Below are positions 5,208 through 5,235 of a DNA stretch of 5,235 nt, piece by piece. The stretch comes from RGIG5579 sp045590715 (GTDB lineage: Bacteria; Bacillota; Clostridia; Oscillospirales; SIG627): assembly GCA_045590715.1 (NCBI GenBank), contig JAZNRO010000009.1, positions 1 through 5,235 on the forward strand, given 5' to 3'. Below the pieces are notes generated by a model. It worked only from the letters and a program-made list of their open reading frames with translations. It ran no database searches and was not told the origin of the DNA. A program made the position numbers and the translations under genes. Each line of letters starts with the position of its first letter. Position 1 is the stretch's first letter.

Positions 5208-5231
5208 GCCCCTAAAGGGGCTTTGTTATTT
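5208..5231 (+). terminator. Possible intrinsic terminator after divIC
   Basis: GCCCC (5208-5212) pairs with GGGGC (5217-5221) around TAAA, and TTTGTTATTT follows. The stem is short but fully GC, so termination is plausible. It closes the hairpin array and would end the divIC transcript about 130 bases after its stop codon. Confidence 0.5.
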
Positions 5232-5235
5232 GCCT

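Noticed and set aside
5101..5231. CRISPR array or tandem repeat after divIC
   Set aside because: The hairpins differ in sequence and spacing; there are no identical repeats with regular spacers.

Overview
The window reads as chromosomal DNA of a spore-forming, low-to-moderate GC Firmicute of the class Clostridia. The spore-coat/cortex genes yabP and yabQ point to a spore former. They sit in the order hup-rqcP(yabO)-yabP-yabQ-divIC, downstream of mazG, which is the conserved order in Bacillus and Clostridia. Strong AAAGGAG(G) ribosome binding sites and near-consensus SigA promoters fit this. I see no phage, transposase, CRISPR array or defence gene. The coding content is housekeeping plus sporulation; the unusual material is in the regulatory and intergenic DNA.

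Layout. Bases 1-135 hold no convincing complete gene. They carry a structured, inverted-repeat-rich stretch that is either the 5' leader of a minus-strand gene leaving the window on the left or the tail and terminators of a plus-strand gene; both readings are recorded. A strong bidirectional terminator (136-172) ends lplA, lipoate-protein ligase, on the minus strand. Between lplA and radA lie back-to-back promoters: an extended -10 promoter for lplA and a perfect TTGACA-N17-TATAAT promoter for radA. radA (DNA repair/recombination ATPase) overlaps mazG (nucleotide pyrophosphohydrolase) by 14 bp, so the two form a translationally coupled operon.

Next comes hup (HU nucleoid protein), with its own likely promoter and a strong intrinsic terminator. 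Then follow rqcP/yabO (S4-domain ribosome quality-control factor), yabP and yabQ (sporulation), and divIC (cell-division protein). I see a good candidate SigE (mother-cell sporulation) promoter just upstream of yabP. I also see a strong extended -10 SigA promoter inside the 3' end of yabQ that would drive the vegetatively needed divIC separately. Together they would separate sporulation and growth expression within one tight gene string.

The window ends (5098-5235) in a dense chain of GC-rich hairpins. Its first hairpin, and a 12-base motif 57 bases after it, recur in inverted orientation at the left edge with nearly the same spacing. One stem pair differs by a compensated change. This suggests a dispersed, structured intergenic repeat family and is the least explained signal here. 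No new multi-gene system is evident.
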